DNA of 54,687 nucleotides from an uncultured Pelagibacteraceae bacterium (GTDB lineage Bacteria > Pseudomonadota > Alphaproteobacteria > Pelagibacterales > Pelagibacteraceae): contig CACKOH010000001.1 in NCBI GenBank assembly GCA_902601785.1, positions 1 to 54,687 of the forward strand. Direction: 5' to 3'. This document shows, piece by piece, positions 42,784 through 52,395 of this stretch. Numbering within the stretch: position 1 is the stretch's first letter; every line of letters starts with the position of its first letter. The notes below the pieces were generated by a model that did not search any database, was not told the DNA's origin, and saw only the letters and a list, made by a program, of their open reading frames with translations. Both the position numbers and the translations under genes were made by a program.

Positions 42784-44016
42784 TTAACTTGGAGGATTAG
42801 ATGGAGTATACTGAGAGTAATCAGCTTTGTTAGCTAAATCACATCCAGACTCTCCCAACCAATAAGGCTTTATATCTTTCCATATTTTTGGAATTGACAC
42901 TTTGTGACCTTTTCCAACTTCAATAAGAAAAATAGTATGACTTCCATGATGGCTCTTTGGATCCATTGTAACTACACCAGAAGGACCATCCTGAGAAATT
43001 CCACTTTCTAAAGCCTCAACTACTTTCATAGTTTCTGTTGTTCCAGCTTTTTCAACTGCTTTTGCATAAATATAGATTGCATTGTATGCGTTAGCAGACT
43101 CCATGTTGATATATGGTTCATCTGGATATAATGCTCTAAAACGTTTCACGTAATCTTTACTCTTATCGTGAAATTCTCCAGATTTGATAACATCATGGAC
43201 CTCTTCAATATAGTTAACTGTTACATACATATTTTCTAATGCAGGCGGAGCAAATCTTTTATGCTCATAAGCTTGCCCAACATTGATAGAAGTTGCCATT
43301 GGTATTTTTAAACCTGCAGATGCTTGTTGCTCATAAAATGAAGCTTGTTTTGCTCCAACTAAAAGAGTCATTAAAACATCAGGTTTAGCTTTTTGAATCT
43401 TTTGAATTGTTTGACTGTATTGAGAAACATCTAATGGAATAAATTCTTCACCAACCATTGTTCCACCATTTTCTTTAACAATTTGTCTAACCCATTCAGC
43501 AGAAATTTGACCAAAGTTGTAATCAGCGGCGATTGTATAAACATTTTTTCCATACTTTTCCATCATCCATGGAACTAGAGTACTAAATTGTTGTTCAGGG
43601 ACTGCTCCTGTCATAAAGGTAGTTTTGCTACATACTCCACCTTCATACTGATTGTTGTAAAAATAAAGCATTTTATTTTTTTCCATAATTCCTCTTATGG
43701 ACTCTCTTGAAGCACTTGAAAAAGCTCCAAAAACAACATCTACTTTATCTTTTTTAATTAATCTTCTGGCAAATTCTTGAAAACGTCTGTTATCAGATTG
43801 TGTATCGTATCTGACTATTTCAAGTTTTTTTCCCAACACGCCACCATTAGCATTAATTTCTTTTACTGCTAATTCGTAAGCATGAATTTTAGGTACAACA
43901 GCTATTGCAAAGTTCCCTGTCTCATCCTCAAGTATTCCAAGCTTAATTGTGTCAGCCTTTACACTTGAAAAGATGAATAGAAAACTAGTAAGCATAAATA
44001 CTACTATTTTTTTCAT
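42784..44016 (-). CDS. urtA: Urea/short-chain amide ABC transporter substrate-binding protein
   Basis: Periplasmic receptor of the importer. The 410-aa protein has a signal peptide (residues 1-21, cut near VKA-D), then IKLGILEDETGNFA, AVKEINANGGVLGKKLEIVRYDTQSD (about 51-76), and the amide/urea-group feature YFYNNQYEGGVCSKTTFMTG (about 118-137). The C-terminal HHGSHTIFLIEVGKG and GESGCDLANK segments also fit the urea/short-chain amide (FmdD/UrtA) group and not leucine-binding proteins. An AAAAGGAG site precedes the ATG. It is the first gene of the run and diverges from the nitrilase gene. Confidence 0.88.
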   Translation of the reverse strand: MKKIVVFMLTSFLFIFSSVKADTIKLGILEDETGNFAIAVVPKIHAYELAVKEINANGGVLGKKLEIVRYDTQSDNRRFQEFARRLIKKDKVDVVFGAFSSASRESIRGIMEKNKMLYFYNNQYEGGVCSKTTFMTGAVPEQQFSTLVPWMMEKYGKNVYTIAADYNFGQISAEWVRQIVKENGGTMVGEEFIPLDVSQYSQTIQKIQKAKPDVLMTLLVGAKQASFYEQQASAGLKIPMATSINVGQAYEHKRFAPPALENMYVTVNYIEEVHDVIKSGEFHDKSKDYVKRFRALYPDEPYINMESANAYNAIYIYAKAVEKAGTTETMKVVEALESGISQDGPSGVVTMDPKSHHGSHTIFLIEVGKGHKVSIPKIWKDIKPYWLGESGCDLANKADYSQYTPSNPPS

Positions 44017-44085
44017 ATTTCTCCTTTTAAGTTTTTAAAGCTAAATCTAATAGGTTTTATTAAAAGCTGTATATATGAAAGGTTT

Positions 44086-44102
44086 CAGTAAAAAATTTAC
44101 TG
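44086..44102. promoter_or_regulatory. Inverted repeat in the urtA/nitrilase divergent promoter region
   Basis: CAGTAAA-AAA-TTTACTG is a perfect 7+3+7 inverted repeat about midway in the 133-base gap between the divergent urtA and nitrilase genes. Its position, 47 bases before the nitrilase ATG and 69 before that of urtA, suits a shared operator. The binding protein is unknown. Confidence 0.45.
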
Positions 44103-44149
44103 TAATTTTTGCAGTATATTTTTTTAATAAATTTATATTAATTTAAATT

Positions 44150-45880
44150 ATGAAATATAAAGCTGCAGCAATTCAGTATGAGCCAACACAGTTTAAAAAA
44201 GAATATAATATATCATCGCTATTAAAATTTTGTGAAGACGCTGCAAAAGCAGGATCGAAATTAATTGTTACACCTGAAATGGGTACAACTGGTTATTGTT
44301 TTTTAGACAGAGAAGAAATTAAACCTCTTGTTGAAAGTATACCAGGACCAACAACTGATAAATTTTATGAAATATCAAAAAAATATGATTGTTATATTGT
44401 AATTGGTTTTCCGGAAGTAGATAAGGAAACAAATTTATATTATAATTCAGCTGTTTTAATCGGTCCTGAAGGAATAATAGGTAAGCACAGGAAAAGTCAT
44501 TCATATATAGCTGAACCTAAATGGTCTGCACCTGGTCAAGAACATCTAGTCTACGATACTAAAATTGGCAAGATAGCAATTTTAATATGCATGGATATTC
44601 ATTTTATTGAAACTGCTAGATTGGTAGCTTTGCAAGATGCTGATATTATAATTCATATAAGTAATTGGTTATCAGAAAGAACACCTGGACCATATTGGAT
44701 AAGTAGAGCTTTTGAAAACTCAGCATATTTAATTGAAGGAAATAGATGGGGTCTTGAGAGAACAGTTCAATTTTCAGGAGGTAGCTGTATAATTAATCCT
44801 GATGGCAGTATTGCTTCTGTTATAGATAGTGGTGATGGCATTTGTTATGCTCAGATCGATATAGAGTGGGCAAGAAACAGAGAAGTTTTAGGTCAAAAGG
44901 TTTTTAATGACAGAAGACCAGAGATGTACATGAATCTGCCTACAGATCCATATTTATGGAACCCTATGGACTTTTTTGGTTTATATGGATTGAATCCTTT
45001 ACCTGTGGGAAAAAAATCAAAAGTAACGGTTGCTCAAATAAATAGCACCAATGAAATTGAGGATAATTTAAATAAAATTATTGATTTATCAGTCAATGCA
45101 AAAAAAGAAGGATCTGAATTGGTGGTGTTTCCTGAACTAGCTTTAACTGGTCATTTAAATAATTCTAAAAACGCTCAAACAATAGAAAGTCCAGTCATTA
45201 AAAAATTAATAGATTTTTCAAATATGAATAATTTATACATATGTTTTGGATTTGCTGAAAAAAAAGGTAAAGAATTTTATAATTCATCCATTTTAATTGG
45301 GCCTGAAGGAATACTTGGTGTTTACAGAAAAATCCATCTTAATGATAATGATCGTAAATGGGCAAGTGAAGGAAATGATTGGAAGTATTTTGATACTAAA
45401 ATAGGTAGAATAGGAATGCTAATTGGGTATGATGCAATATTTCCTGAGTCTGCTAGATGTTTAGGTTTATACGGATGTGACTTAGTATTGTGCTCTTCAG
45501 CTCAAGAAGGTATTTTTACCCACGGTCATTCAGGAACAAAAGTTAGACAAAATTATCCTATACCTACTGGTCCAGATCCAAATCACTGGAATCATTTCAG
45601 AATAAGAGGTGGTGAAAATAATATATTTTTTGTTTATTCAAATATTATAGACATAGAAAATAATTTTCATGGAAAAAGTGGAATTTTTGGACCTGATCCA
45701 TTTAAGTTTCCAAGACAAGAGTGTTTAATATCAGAAGGTGAGAATATAAATCATCTGGAAATTGATACAACAAATCTAGATACTAATTATCCTACGAATA
45801 TAGTTAGAGATAAATTTATGATGTCTATGAGGCAGCCCCAACACTACATTCCTTTAATAAAACATTCACAAAAAAAATAA
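44150..45880 (+). CDS. Tandem nitrilase-superfamily protein, second domain lacking catalytic Cys
   Basis: Carbon-nitrogen hydrolase family, with two complete nitrilase folds in one 576-aa chain. Domain 1 (about residues 1-255) keeps the full Glu-Lys-Cys triad: E43 in TPEMGTTGY, K115 in GKHRKSH, C147 in LICMD. Domain 2 (about 290-540) keeps E329 in FPELALTGH and K394 in YRKIHL, but has G426 in MLIGYDAIFPE where the nucleophile Cys belongs. Domain 1 should be an active amidase, nitrilase or carbamoylase; domain 2 is probably structural or regulatory. Being divergent from the amide transporter and near a formamidase, it probably acts on an imported amide or related compound. Exact substrate unknown. 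Confidence 0.9.
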   Translation: MKYKAAAIQYEPTQFKKEYNISSLLKFCEDAAKAGSKLIVTPEMGTTGYCFLDREEIKPLVESIPGPTTDKFYEISKKYDCYIVIGFPEVDKETNLYYNSAVLIGPEGIIGKHRKSHSYIAEPKWSAPGQEHLVYDTKIGKIAILICMDIHFIETARLVALQDADIIIHISNWLSERTPGPYWISRAFENSAYLIEGNRWGLERTVQFSGGSCIINPDGSIASVIDSGDGICYAQIDIEWARNREVLGQKVFNDRRPEMYMNLPTDPYLWNPMDFFGLYGLNPLPVGKKSKVTVAQINSTNEIEDNLNKIIDLSVNAKKEGSELVVFPELALTGHLNNSKNAQTIESPVIKKLIDFSNMNNLYICFGFAEKKGKEFYNSSILIGPEGILGVYRKIHLNDNDRKWASEGNDWKYFDTKIGRIGMLIGYDAIFPESARCLGLYGCDLVLCSSAQEGIFTHGHSGTKVRQNYPIPTGPDPNHWNHFRIRGGENNIFFVYSNIIDIENNFHGKSGIFGPDPFKFPRQECLISEGENINHLEIDTTNLDTNYPTNIVRDKFMMSMRQPQHYIPLIKHSQKK

Positions 45881-45896
45881 ATACATTATAGATTTT

Positions 45897-46337
45897 CTAT
45901 AAAATATCTTCAGCCTTTTTTTGAAAAGCATCTGCTATTTTATTTAGACCAAATTGGAAAGATTTTTCCATAATTAAATTTAAAAACTTATTTTTAATTT
46001 CAAAATCAACATCAAATTGAACTTCCGTATAATTTTCTTTTTGAGTAAATTTCCAATTATTTTGTAGATGTTTCAAAGGACCACCAATATTAGTAACATG
46101 TATTGAGTCGTTTTTTTTATCATAACGTACGTCACTTTTATAACTATCTACAAAAGGTTTTCTGCCAATAGTTAGATCTGCAATGATTGCTATCTCATCT
46201 TTTTTATCTTCACGCTCATAAACTTTAGAGTCAATACAAAAAGGAATAAATTCTGGGTATTTTTCAATATCCAAAACAAAATCTATTAACTTTTGTTTTT
46301 CTCTTTCAATGTGCCTTGTTACTGAGGCTTTAGGCAT
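45897..46337 (-). CDS. ratA: RatA/COQ10-type START-like protein
   Basis: Small lipid-binding-fold protein of the polyketide cyclase/COQ10 family; its relatives bind ubiquinone, and the E. coli homologue RatA is also reported to affect ribosome assembly. The 146-aa protein shows DIEKYPEFIPFCIDSKV (about residues 23-39), ADLTIGRKPF and GGPLKHLQNNWKF (about 84-96), typical of the family. It shares one base with lipA; a lipA-ratA pair is common in Alphaproteobacteria. Convergent with the nitrilase gene. Confidence 0.93.
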   Translation of the reverse strand: MPKASVTRHIEREKQKLIDFVLDIEKYPEFIPFCIDSKVYEREDKKDEIAIIADLTIGRKPFVDSYKSDVRYDKKNDSIHVTNIGGPLKHLQNNWKFTQKENYTEVQFDVDFEIKNKFLNLIMEKSFQFGLNKIADAFQKKAEDIL

Positions 46338-47266
46338 TAACTATTTTTTAATCTATTTTGTTGGAGTTTAGCAAAATCTTCGTCTGCATGATAAGATGAT
46401 CTTGTAAGTGGTGATGATGACACGAGTAAAAATCCTTTTGATTTTGCAATATTTTCTAACTCTTTAAATTCATCTGGGTGATAATATCTGTTTAGTGGAT
46501 GATGTTTTGGAGAAGGTTGTAAATATTGACCTATAGTAATAAAGTCTACATCCGCAGATCTTAAGTCATCCATAACTTGAATTAATTCATCTTTATCTTC
46601 ACCAAGTCCAACCATTAAACCAGATTTAGTAAAAACTTTTTTATTAATTTTTTTAACATTTTTTAAAAGTTCTAAAGATCCAAAATATCTCGCACCTGGT
46701 CGAACTTTTAAATAAAGACGTGGTACCGTTTCAATGTTGTGATTAAAAACATCTAAATCTGCCTCTAAAATTTTTTTATAAGCATCCCCTTTTCTTAAGA
46801 AATCTGGTGTTAAAACTTCTATCGAAGTTTTAGGATTTTTTTTACGAGTTGCATTTATTACTTCATAAAAATGATTTGACCCACCATCATCTAAATCATC
46901 TCTATCAACTGATGTTATGACTACATGCTTTAAATCTAATTTACTTACAGCATTTGAAATTTTGTAGGGTTCAAATAGATCTAATTTTTCTGGCTTACCC
47001 GTTTTTACATCACAAAAGGCACAAGCTCTTGTACAAGTGTCACCCATAATCATAAATGTTGCATGTCTTTTACTCCAACATTCAGTAATATTTGGACAAT
47101 TAGCCTCCTGACAAACAGTGACTAGATTATTTTGGTTAACAATTGTTTTTGTTAAAAAAAATTCTTTACTGTTGGATAATTTGGATCTGATCCAGTCAGG
47201 TTTTTTTTTGATTGGATTGACAGGTTTATTTACTTTTTCAGGATGTCTAATTTTTGTTTTCATCAT
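46337..47266 (-). CDS. lipA: Lipoyl synthase
   Basis: Radical-SAM enzyme that inserts two sulfurs into octanoyl-protein to make lipoyl groups for the pyruvate, 2-oxoglutarate and glycine-cleavage complexes. The 309-aa protein has the auxiliary cluster cysteines in [14 protein letters not shown] (about residues 51-64) and the radical-SAM motif [11 protein letters not shown] (about 78-88), then the family ending with a conserved RSSYHADE. The start overlaps ftsB by 20 bases; a second Met follows immediately, so the start is uncertain by one residue. No pdh genes lie between it and ftsB. Confidence 0.97.
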   Translation of the reverse strand: MMKTKIRHPEKVNKPVNPIKKKPDWIRSKLSNSKEFFLTKTIVNQNNLVTVCQEANCPNITECWSKRHATFMIMGDTCTRACAFCDVKTGKPEKLDLFEPYKISNAVSKLDLKHVVITSVDRDDLDDGGSNHFYEVINATRKKNPKTSIEVLTPDFLRKGDAYKKILEADLDVFNHNIETVPRLYLKVRPGARYFGSLELLKNVKKINKKVFTKSGLMVGLGEDKDELIQVMDDLRSADVDFITIGQYLQPSPKHHPLNRYYHPDEFKELENIAKSKGFLLVSSSPLTRSSYHADEDFAKLQQNRLKNS

Positions 47267-47555
47267 TTTTAATTATATAAATCGTCTCGCCTTGTTTGCC
47301 AAATAAAAATCGTTCTCTAATTAAAGTCTCAATATAGTCTAAATCTAAATTAGTACTTAATAGTGAATTTTTATGATCCATGTCCTCAATTTTGTTAATT
47401 AAGGTCAATTCCTCATTTTTCAAGTTGGACAAAAGTTCCTTTTTCTCAATATAAGAAAAAAGACCTCTTTCACCAGAAACAAGATTAAAACCAAAGTAAA
47501 GAATCAAAAAAAATGATATTAATAAAAAATAATTTCTTTTTATTAACCTCAACAT
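47247..47555 (-). CDS. ftsB: Septum formation initiator, FtsB/DivIC family
   Basis: Bitopic cell-division protein that forms a complex with FtsL and FtsQ. The 102-aa protein has one N-terminal membrane helix (about residues 8-26), then a coiled coil (about 36-66) and the family motif [22 protein letters not shown] (about 74-95). It shares one base with the eno end and overlaps lipA by 20. The eno-ftsB linkage is widespread in Proteobacteria. Confidence 0.9.
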   Translation of the reverse strand: MLRLIKRNYFLLISFFLILYFGFNLVSGERGLFSYIEKKELLSNLKNEELTLINKIEDMDHKNSLLSTNLDLDYIETLIRERFLFGKQGETIYIIKNDENKN

Positions 47556-48811
47556 TAATTGATTTTATTCATTCTCACTTTTTTTCCAAGTTCTTCTTCA
47601 ATACGAATTAATTGATTATATTTAGCTACTCTTTCAGATCTTGCTAATGATCCTGTCTTAATTTGATTTGAGTTGGTTCCAACTGCAAGATCCGCAATAA
47701 AAGTATCTTCACTATCACCAGATCGGTGAGATATTATAGTTTTATAACCAATAGTTTGAGCAAATTTGATCACATCCAGGGTTTCAGATACAGTTCCGAT
47801 TTGATTTAATTTAATCAAAATTGAATTTGAGGAAACATTTAAAAAACCTTTCTTAAGTCGTTCTAAATTTGTCACATAAAGATCATCCCCCACTATTTGA
47901 ACTTTGTTAATTGATCTCATCAATTTATTCCATGCAAGCCAATCATTTTCAGCAAAAGGGTCTTCGATGGATTTGATTTTATATTTTTTAATAATTTTCT
48001 GATATTCTTTTATAGATTTTTCAACGGATACGTAAGTTTTAGAATGAATTGAATATTTATTTTTTTTAAATAATTCATTTGCAGCTACATCCAAACAAAT
48101 TGAAACATCTCTGCCATTGATAAATCCAGATTTTTTTATCGCTGTCACAATTAAATCAAGAGCTTGGTTGTTACTACTGATCATGGGTGCAAAGCCACCT
48201 TCGTCTCCAACAGAAGTTGATAAACCTTTATCTTTTATTAATTTTGATAAATTTTTGATCACTATAAAGCATATTCTCATTGCTTCAGAAAAACTCTTAG
48301 CACGGTCAGGTCTGATCATGAATTCCTGAATTCTAAGACCATTGTTTGCATGAGCTCCACCATTAATAATATTCATTAAAGGATAAGGTAACTGAAAATT
48401 TTTCTTTATAAAAAAAGTTTTATACAAAGGTAATTTTTTAACTTTGGCTGAAAGTTTTTTTGCTGCCATTGAGACTGCAAGCATAGCATTTGCACCTAGA
48501 TTTATTTTTTGTCTTGTTCCATCTAGGTTTATTAATAAAGTATCAATCCGTTCTTGGTTATGAACACTCTGACCTTTTAATTTATTTGAAATTTTAGTGT
48601 TGACCAAATTGACAGCACTTAAAACACTTTTGCCTAAATAACGGTTATTATTTTTATCTCTTTTCTCAAATGCTTCATACGTTCCAGTTGATGCTCCTGA
48701 TGGACAAATAGCAGTTGCACTATTATTTTTTGTATAAACCTCAGCCTCTACAGTTGGATTTCCTCTACTGTCAAATACTTGACGGGCCTTTACTTTTAAA
48801 ATTTTACTCAC
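47555..48811 (-). CDS. eno: Enolase
   Basis: Glycolytic enzyme converting 2-phosphoglycerate to phosphoenolpyruvate. The 418-aa protein has RQVFDSRGNPTVEAEV (about residues 9-24), PSGASTGTYEAFE (with the substrate loop), GDEGGFAP (about 202-209), SIEDPFAENDW, VGDDLYVTN and the signature ILIKLNQIGTVSET (about 333-346) plus SHRSGDSED. Complete. It shares one base with kdsA; the PEP it makes is a substrate of KdsA. Confidence 0.98.
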   Translation of the reverse strand: MSKILKVKARQVFDSRGNPTVEAEVYTKNNSATAICPSGASTGTYEAFEKRDKNNNRYLGKSVLSAVNLVNTKISNKLKGQSVHNQERIDTLLINLDGTRQKINLGANAMLAVSMAAKKLSAKVKKLPLYKTFFIKKNFQLPYPLMNIINGGAHANNGLRIQEFMIRPDRAKSFSEAMRICFIVIKNLSKLIKDKGLSTSVGDEGGFAPMISSNNQALDLIVTAIKKSGFINGRDVSICLDVAANELFKKNKYSIHSKTYVSVEKSIKEYQKIIKKYKIKSIEDPFAENDWLAWNKLMRSINKVQIVGDDLYVTNLERLKKGFLNVSSNSILIKLNQIGTVSETLDVIKFAQTIGYKTIISHRSGDSEDTFIADLAVGTNSNQIKTGSLARSERVAKYNQLIRIEEELGKKVRMNKIN

Positions 48812-49635
48812 TATTTTTTTATTAATTTATCTATATCTGATAGTTGATGTAACAAATTTTCCAATTTATCTAATGGGACCATGTTAGGACCATCTGATGG
48901 TGCATTATCTGGATCTTGATGAGTTTCAATAAAAACTCCTGCAACACCCACGGCAACAGCAGCTCTAGCTAAATACTCCACAAACTCTCTTTGACCTCCT
49001 GATGAGTCTCCTTGCCCTCCTGGTTGTTGTACTGAATGGGTTGCATCAAAAATTACTGGATAACCATTCTTAGCCATAATAGGCAAAGATCTCATGTCAG
49101 AAACTAAAGTATTGTAACCAAAACTTGCACCTCTCTCGGTGACTAAAATATTTGTATTTCCATAATCTGAAATTTTTTTAGTGACATTAACCATGTCCCA
49201 TGGTGCTAAGAACTGTCCTTTTTTTACATTAATAATTTTATTTGTTTTAGCAGCAGCTATTAAAAGATCTGTCTGCCTGCATAAGAAAGCAGGAATTTGC
49301 AATATATCAACATGATCAGCTACTTCTGAACATTGATCAATATTATGAATGTCAGTTAAAATAGGAACATTTAATTCTTTTTTTATTTTATCAAAAACAG
49401 GTAAAGATGCTTCAAGTCCAGCTCCCCTTTTTCCTTTAAGGCTAGTTCGGTTAGCTTTATCAAAAGAAGTTTTGTAAATAAAGCCAAGTCCAAATTTTTT
49501 TGTAATTTCCTGAATTTTGCCAGCCATATCCATTGCATGCTGTTCGGTTTCAAGCTGACATGGTCCAGCAATAATACAAATTTTCTTATTATTGGAGATT
49601 TCTATATTTCCACAATTTACTTTTATAGTGCTCAT
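48811..49635 (-). CDS. kdsA: 3-deoxy-D-manno-octulosonate 8-phosphate synthase (metal-dependent type)
   Basis: Condenses PEP with arabinose-5-phosphate for the lipopolysaccharide sugar Kdo. The 274-aa protein has IIAGPCQLE (about residues 21-29): C26 lies where metal-dependent KdsA enzymes have their metal Cys, while metal-free ones such as that of E. coli have Asn. Further family motifs are [32 protein letters not shown] and [12 protein letters not shown]. It starts 4 bases inside pyrG. It implies a lipopolysaccharide-bearing outer membrane. Confidence 0.97.
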   Translation of the reverse strand: MSTIKVNCGNIEISNNKKICIIAGPCQLETEQHAMDMAGKIQEITKKFGLGFIYKTSFDKANRTSLKGKRGAGLEASLPVFDKIKKELNVPILTDIHNIDQCSEVADHVDILQIPAFLCRQTDLLIAAAKTNKIINVKKGQFLAPWDMVNVTKKISDYGNTNILVTERGASFGYNTLVSDMRSLPIMAKNGYPVIFDATHSVQQPGGQGDSSGGQREFVEYLARAAVAVGVAGVFIETHQDPDNAPSDGPNMVPLDKLENLLHQLSDIDKLIKK

Positions 49636-51248
49636 TTGTGATTTTTTGCTGCCTTGATAAATGAAGAGAATAAAGGATGAGGAGATAAAGGTCTAGATTT
49701 AAATTCTGGGTGAAACTGTACCCCAATAAACCATGGGTGATTTTTTAGTTCAATAATTTCTGGTAACTTATTATCAGGTGATAAACCTGAAAAAATCATA
49801 CCTTTTTTTTCAAATTTTTCTCTATAAGCAATATTCACTTCATATCTATGTCGGTGTCGTTCTTTAATTAATTTTGACTTATAAATTTTTCTTATTTTTG
49901 AGTTGTTTTGTAATTTAGCATCATAAGACCCTAGTCTCATAGTTCCACCAAGATCTTTATCTGTTCCCTTAATAGTTTTACCATCTTTAGACCATTCGTT
50001 TATTAATCCGATAATCGGAATACCTTTTTTATCAAATTCACTTGAAGTGGCATTTTTTAAGTTAAGTTGATTTCGAGCAAATTCAATAATTGCCATTTGC
50101 ATTCCATAACATATTCCAAGGAAAGGAATTTTGTTATTTCTGGCATGTTTTATAGCTTCTATTTTTCCATCAGTACCTCTTTTGCCAAATCCACCAGGTA
50201 TCAATATTCCAGAAATATTTTTTAGTTTTTTCTTAATTTCAGAAATTTTTAATTTTTCAGAGTCAATCCTGACTAAATTAACTTTAATTTTATTGTCTAT
50301 TCCACCATGAGTTAATGCTTCATCTAATGACTTATAAGCATCTTTAAGCTCAACATATTTTCCAATAATTGCAATATTTACTTCTTTTTTATTTCGTAAA
50401 ATTATTTTAATTATTTTTTTCCATGGGTTTAAATTTACTGGCTTTTTAGATTTTAATTTAAAATAATTTAAGACTTGAACATCTAATTTTTCTCTAAAAA
50501 AACTTATTGGGGCCTCATAAATTGTTTTGACATCAACAGTTTCTATTACATTTTTGATATCAACATTACAAAACAAAGAAATCTTTTTTCTATGCTCTAA
50601 TGGTATTGGTCTTTCAGATCTACAAATGATAATATCTGGCTGAATACCTATACTTCTTAACTCTTTTACAGAGTGTTGAGTTGGTTTTGTTTTTATCTCA
50701 TCTGATGCCTTTAAATAAGGAACTAATGTTAAATGAATAAATAAAGCATTATTCTTACCAACGTCGTTTGCAAATTGTCTTATTGCTTCGACAAATGGCA
50801 AACTTTCTATGTCACCAACTATCCCTCCAATTTCACAAATTACAAAGTCCTCTTTAGACGAGTCATTTTTAATAAATTGTTTTATGCGATCCGTAATATG
50901 TGGGATGACTTGAACAGTTTTTCCAAGATACTCACCCTTACGTTCCTTTTTTAGAACATCATTATAAATTTTTCCTGTAGTAATATTGTCTGATTTTTTT
51001 GCTGACACACCAGAAAATCGTTCATAGTGACCAAGGTCTAAATCTGTTTCAGCACCATCATCAGTTACATATACTTCACCATGCTGAAATGGACTCATTG
51101 TTCCAGGATCTACATTTAAATATGGATCTAATTTTCTGATCCTAACTTTAAAACCTCTTGACTGAAGTAGATATGCTAGTGATGCTGAGGATAAACCCTT
51201 TCCTAATGATGAGACCACGCCGCCTGTGACAAATATATATCGCGCCAT
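49632..51248 (-). CDS. pyrG: CTP synthase
   Basis: Makes CTP from UTP using glutamine. The 538-aa protein has the synthetase domain (residues 1-265; [46 protein letters not shown]) and a C-terminal class I glutamine amidotransferase (about 285-538). The latter has [12 protein letters not shown], the nucleophile in [12 protein letters not shown] (about 373-384) and [12 protein letters not shown]. All catalytic elements are present. It precedes kdsA, with which it overlaps, and follows secG. Confidence 0.98.
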   Translation of the reverse strand: MARYIFVTGGVVSSLGKGLSSASLAYLLQSRGFKVRIRKLDPYLNVDPGTMSPFQHGEVYVTDDGAETDLDLGHYERFSGVSAKKSDNITTGKIYNDVLKKERKGEYLGKTVQVIPHITDRIKQFIKNDSSKEDFVICEIGGIVGDIESLPFVEAIRQFANDVGKNNALFIHLTLVPYLKASDEIKTKPTQHSVKELRSIGIQPDIIICRSERPIPLEHRKKISLFCNVDIKNVIETVDVKTIYEAPISFFREKLDVQVLNYFKLKSKKPVNLNPWKKIIKIILRNKKEVNIAIIGKYVELKDAYKSLDEALTHGGIDNKIKVNLVRIDSEKLKISEIKKKLKNISGILIPGGFGKRGTDGKIEAIKHARNNKIPFLGICYGMQMAIIEFARNQLNLKNATSSEFDKKGIPIIGLINEWSKDGKTIKGTDKDLGGTMRLGSYDAKLQNNSKIRKIYKSKLIKERHRHRYEVNIAYREKFEKKGMIFSGLSPDNKLPEIIELKNHPWFIGVQFHPEFKSRPLSPHPLFSSFIKAAKNHK

Positions 51249-51292
51249 GGAATTATCTTATAGCGAATAAAAAAGAGATTGAAAAGTGTTAA

Positions 51293-51592
51293 TTAATTAT
51301 TTTCAGGAATTGACGGAGTATCTTCTGTTTTTTCCTCTACCGTATCTAAAACTGAGCTAGTTGGTGTTAGTTCTGCTCTTGAGATAATTGTAAGCGCTAA
51401 GCTGCAAATGATAAATAAAGTTGCAACAATAGCAGTAGCTTTAGTCATGAAACTGCCAGCTGATCTTGATAACATAAAGTTTTCTTGTGAAACACCAATA
51501 CCTAATGCACCACCTTCAGATTTCTGTATTAAAACTAGTAATACCAAAATAACTGCAAGTATGATGTTAATTACTAATAATATAGTTTCCAT
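51293..51592 (-). CDS. secG: Preprotein translocase subunit SecG
   Basis: Small subunit of the SecYEG export channel. The 99-aa protein has two membrane helices (about residues 3-22 and 54-71) separated by the signature LIQKSEGGALGIG (about 21-33), then an acidic tail. Length and motif are typical. It follows tpiA by 6 bases and precedes pyrG by 44, the common order tpiA-secG-pyrG. Confidence 0.95.
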   Translation of the reverse strand: METILLVINIILAVILVLLVLIQKSEGGALGIGVSQENFMLSRSAGSFMTKATAIVATLFIICSLALTIISRAELTPTSSVLDTVEEKTEDTPSIPENN

Positions 51593-51598
51593 GGCGAT

Positions 51599-52339
51599 CT
51601 AATTAATGGTTTTTTTAATTATATCAATAAATTTCTTTGGATCTTGAGAAGCCCCACCTATTAAAAAACCATCAATGGTATTAATATTTTTCAATTGATT
51701 GATGTTGTCACTATTTACAGAGCCTCCATACAAAATTTTTGAAGGTTTTTTACCTAATTTTTTTTTAATAAATGATATAGATTTTATTAAGTCATTTTGC
51801 TTTGGAATTAATCCAGTACCAATCGACCAGACTGGTTCATAAGCAACAATTATATTTGATTTTTTTCGAATTGATTTTAGACCCATCTTAATTTGCTTAC
51901 CTAAAACCTGATTGGTTTTTTTATTTCTTTTCTCTTTTAATGTTTCCCCAATACAAAAAATAACTTTCAAATCAGATTTTAATGCGCTTTTAATTTTAGA
52001 ATTTATTTTTTTATTATCCTCACCTAATTGCCTATTCTCTGAGTGACCTAGTATAACATATTGTGCTCCAACACTTTTTAACATTTTAGAATTTATCTGA
52101 CCAGTGAACGCACCATATTTATCACTCTCGTGAGAATTTTGAGCACCAACTTCAATTTTTGTTTTTTTCAATTTATTAGATAAAGAATTAATTAAAGTAC
52201 TAGGTGGGCAATATATTAACTTTATTTTTTTTTGTTTTATAGTCTTAGAAAATTTAATTACTTTATCTAGTGATTTAAGTGCTTTTAAGTCACCAAACAT
52301 TTTCCAATTAGCTACAAAATACAGATATTTATTTGTCAT
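51599..52339 (-). CDS. tpiA: Triosephosphate isomerase
   Basis: Interconverts dihydroxyacetone phosphate and glyceraldehyde 3-phosphate. The 246-aa protein has NWKMFGD (about residues 11-17, catalytic Lys13), GAQNSHESDKYGAFTGQI, the His in ILGHSENRQ (about 95-103), the catalytic Glu in IVAYEPVWSIGTG (about 163-175) and the phosphate-binding GGSVNSDN. All active-site residues are present. It heads the tpiA-secG-pyrG-kdsA-eno-ftsB-lipA-ratA run and diverges from the PpiD-like gene. Confidence 0.97.
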   Translation of the reverse strand: MTNKYLYFVANWKMFGDLKALKSLDKVIKFSKTIKQKKIKLIYCPPSTLINSLSNKLKKTKIEVGAQNSHESDKYGAFTGQINSKMLKSVGAQYVILGHSENRQLGEDNKKINSKIKSALKSDLKVIFCIGETLKEKRNKKTNQVLGKQIKMGLKSIRKKSNIIVAYEPVWSIGTGLIPKQNDLIKSISFIKKKLGKKPSKILYGGSVNSDNINQLKNINTIDGFLIGGASQDPKKFIDIIKKTIN

Positions 52340-52395
52340 AATTGATTTTTTAATCTATAGATTTGTTTTTTACAGATCAATATATTATTGGCTTT

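Noticed and set aside
52363-52395. Extension of the PpiD-like protein to a TTG at 52363
   Set aside because: The ATG at 52396 gives the usual short cytosolic lead before the membrane helix; the extension adds nothing recognisable.
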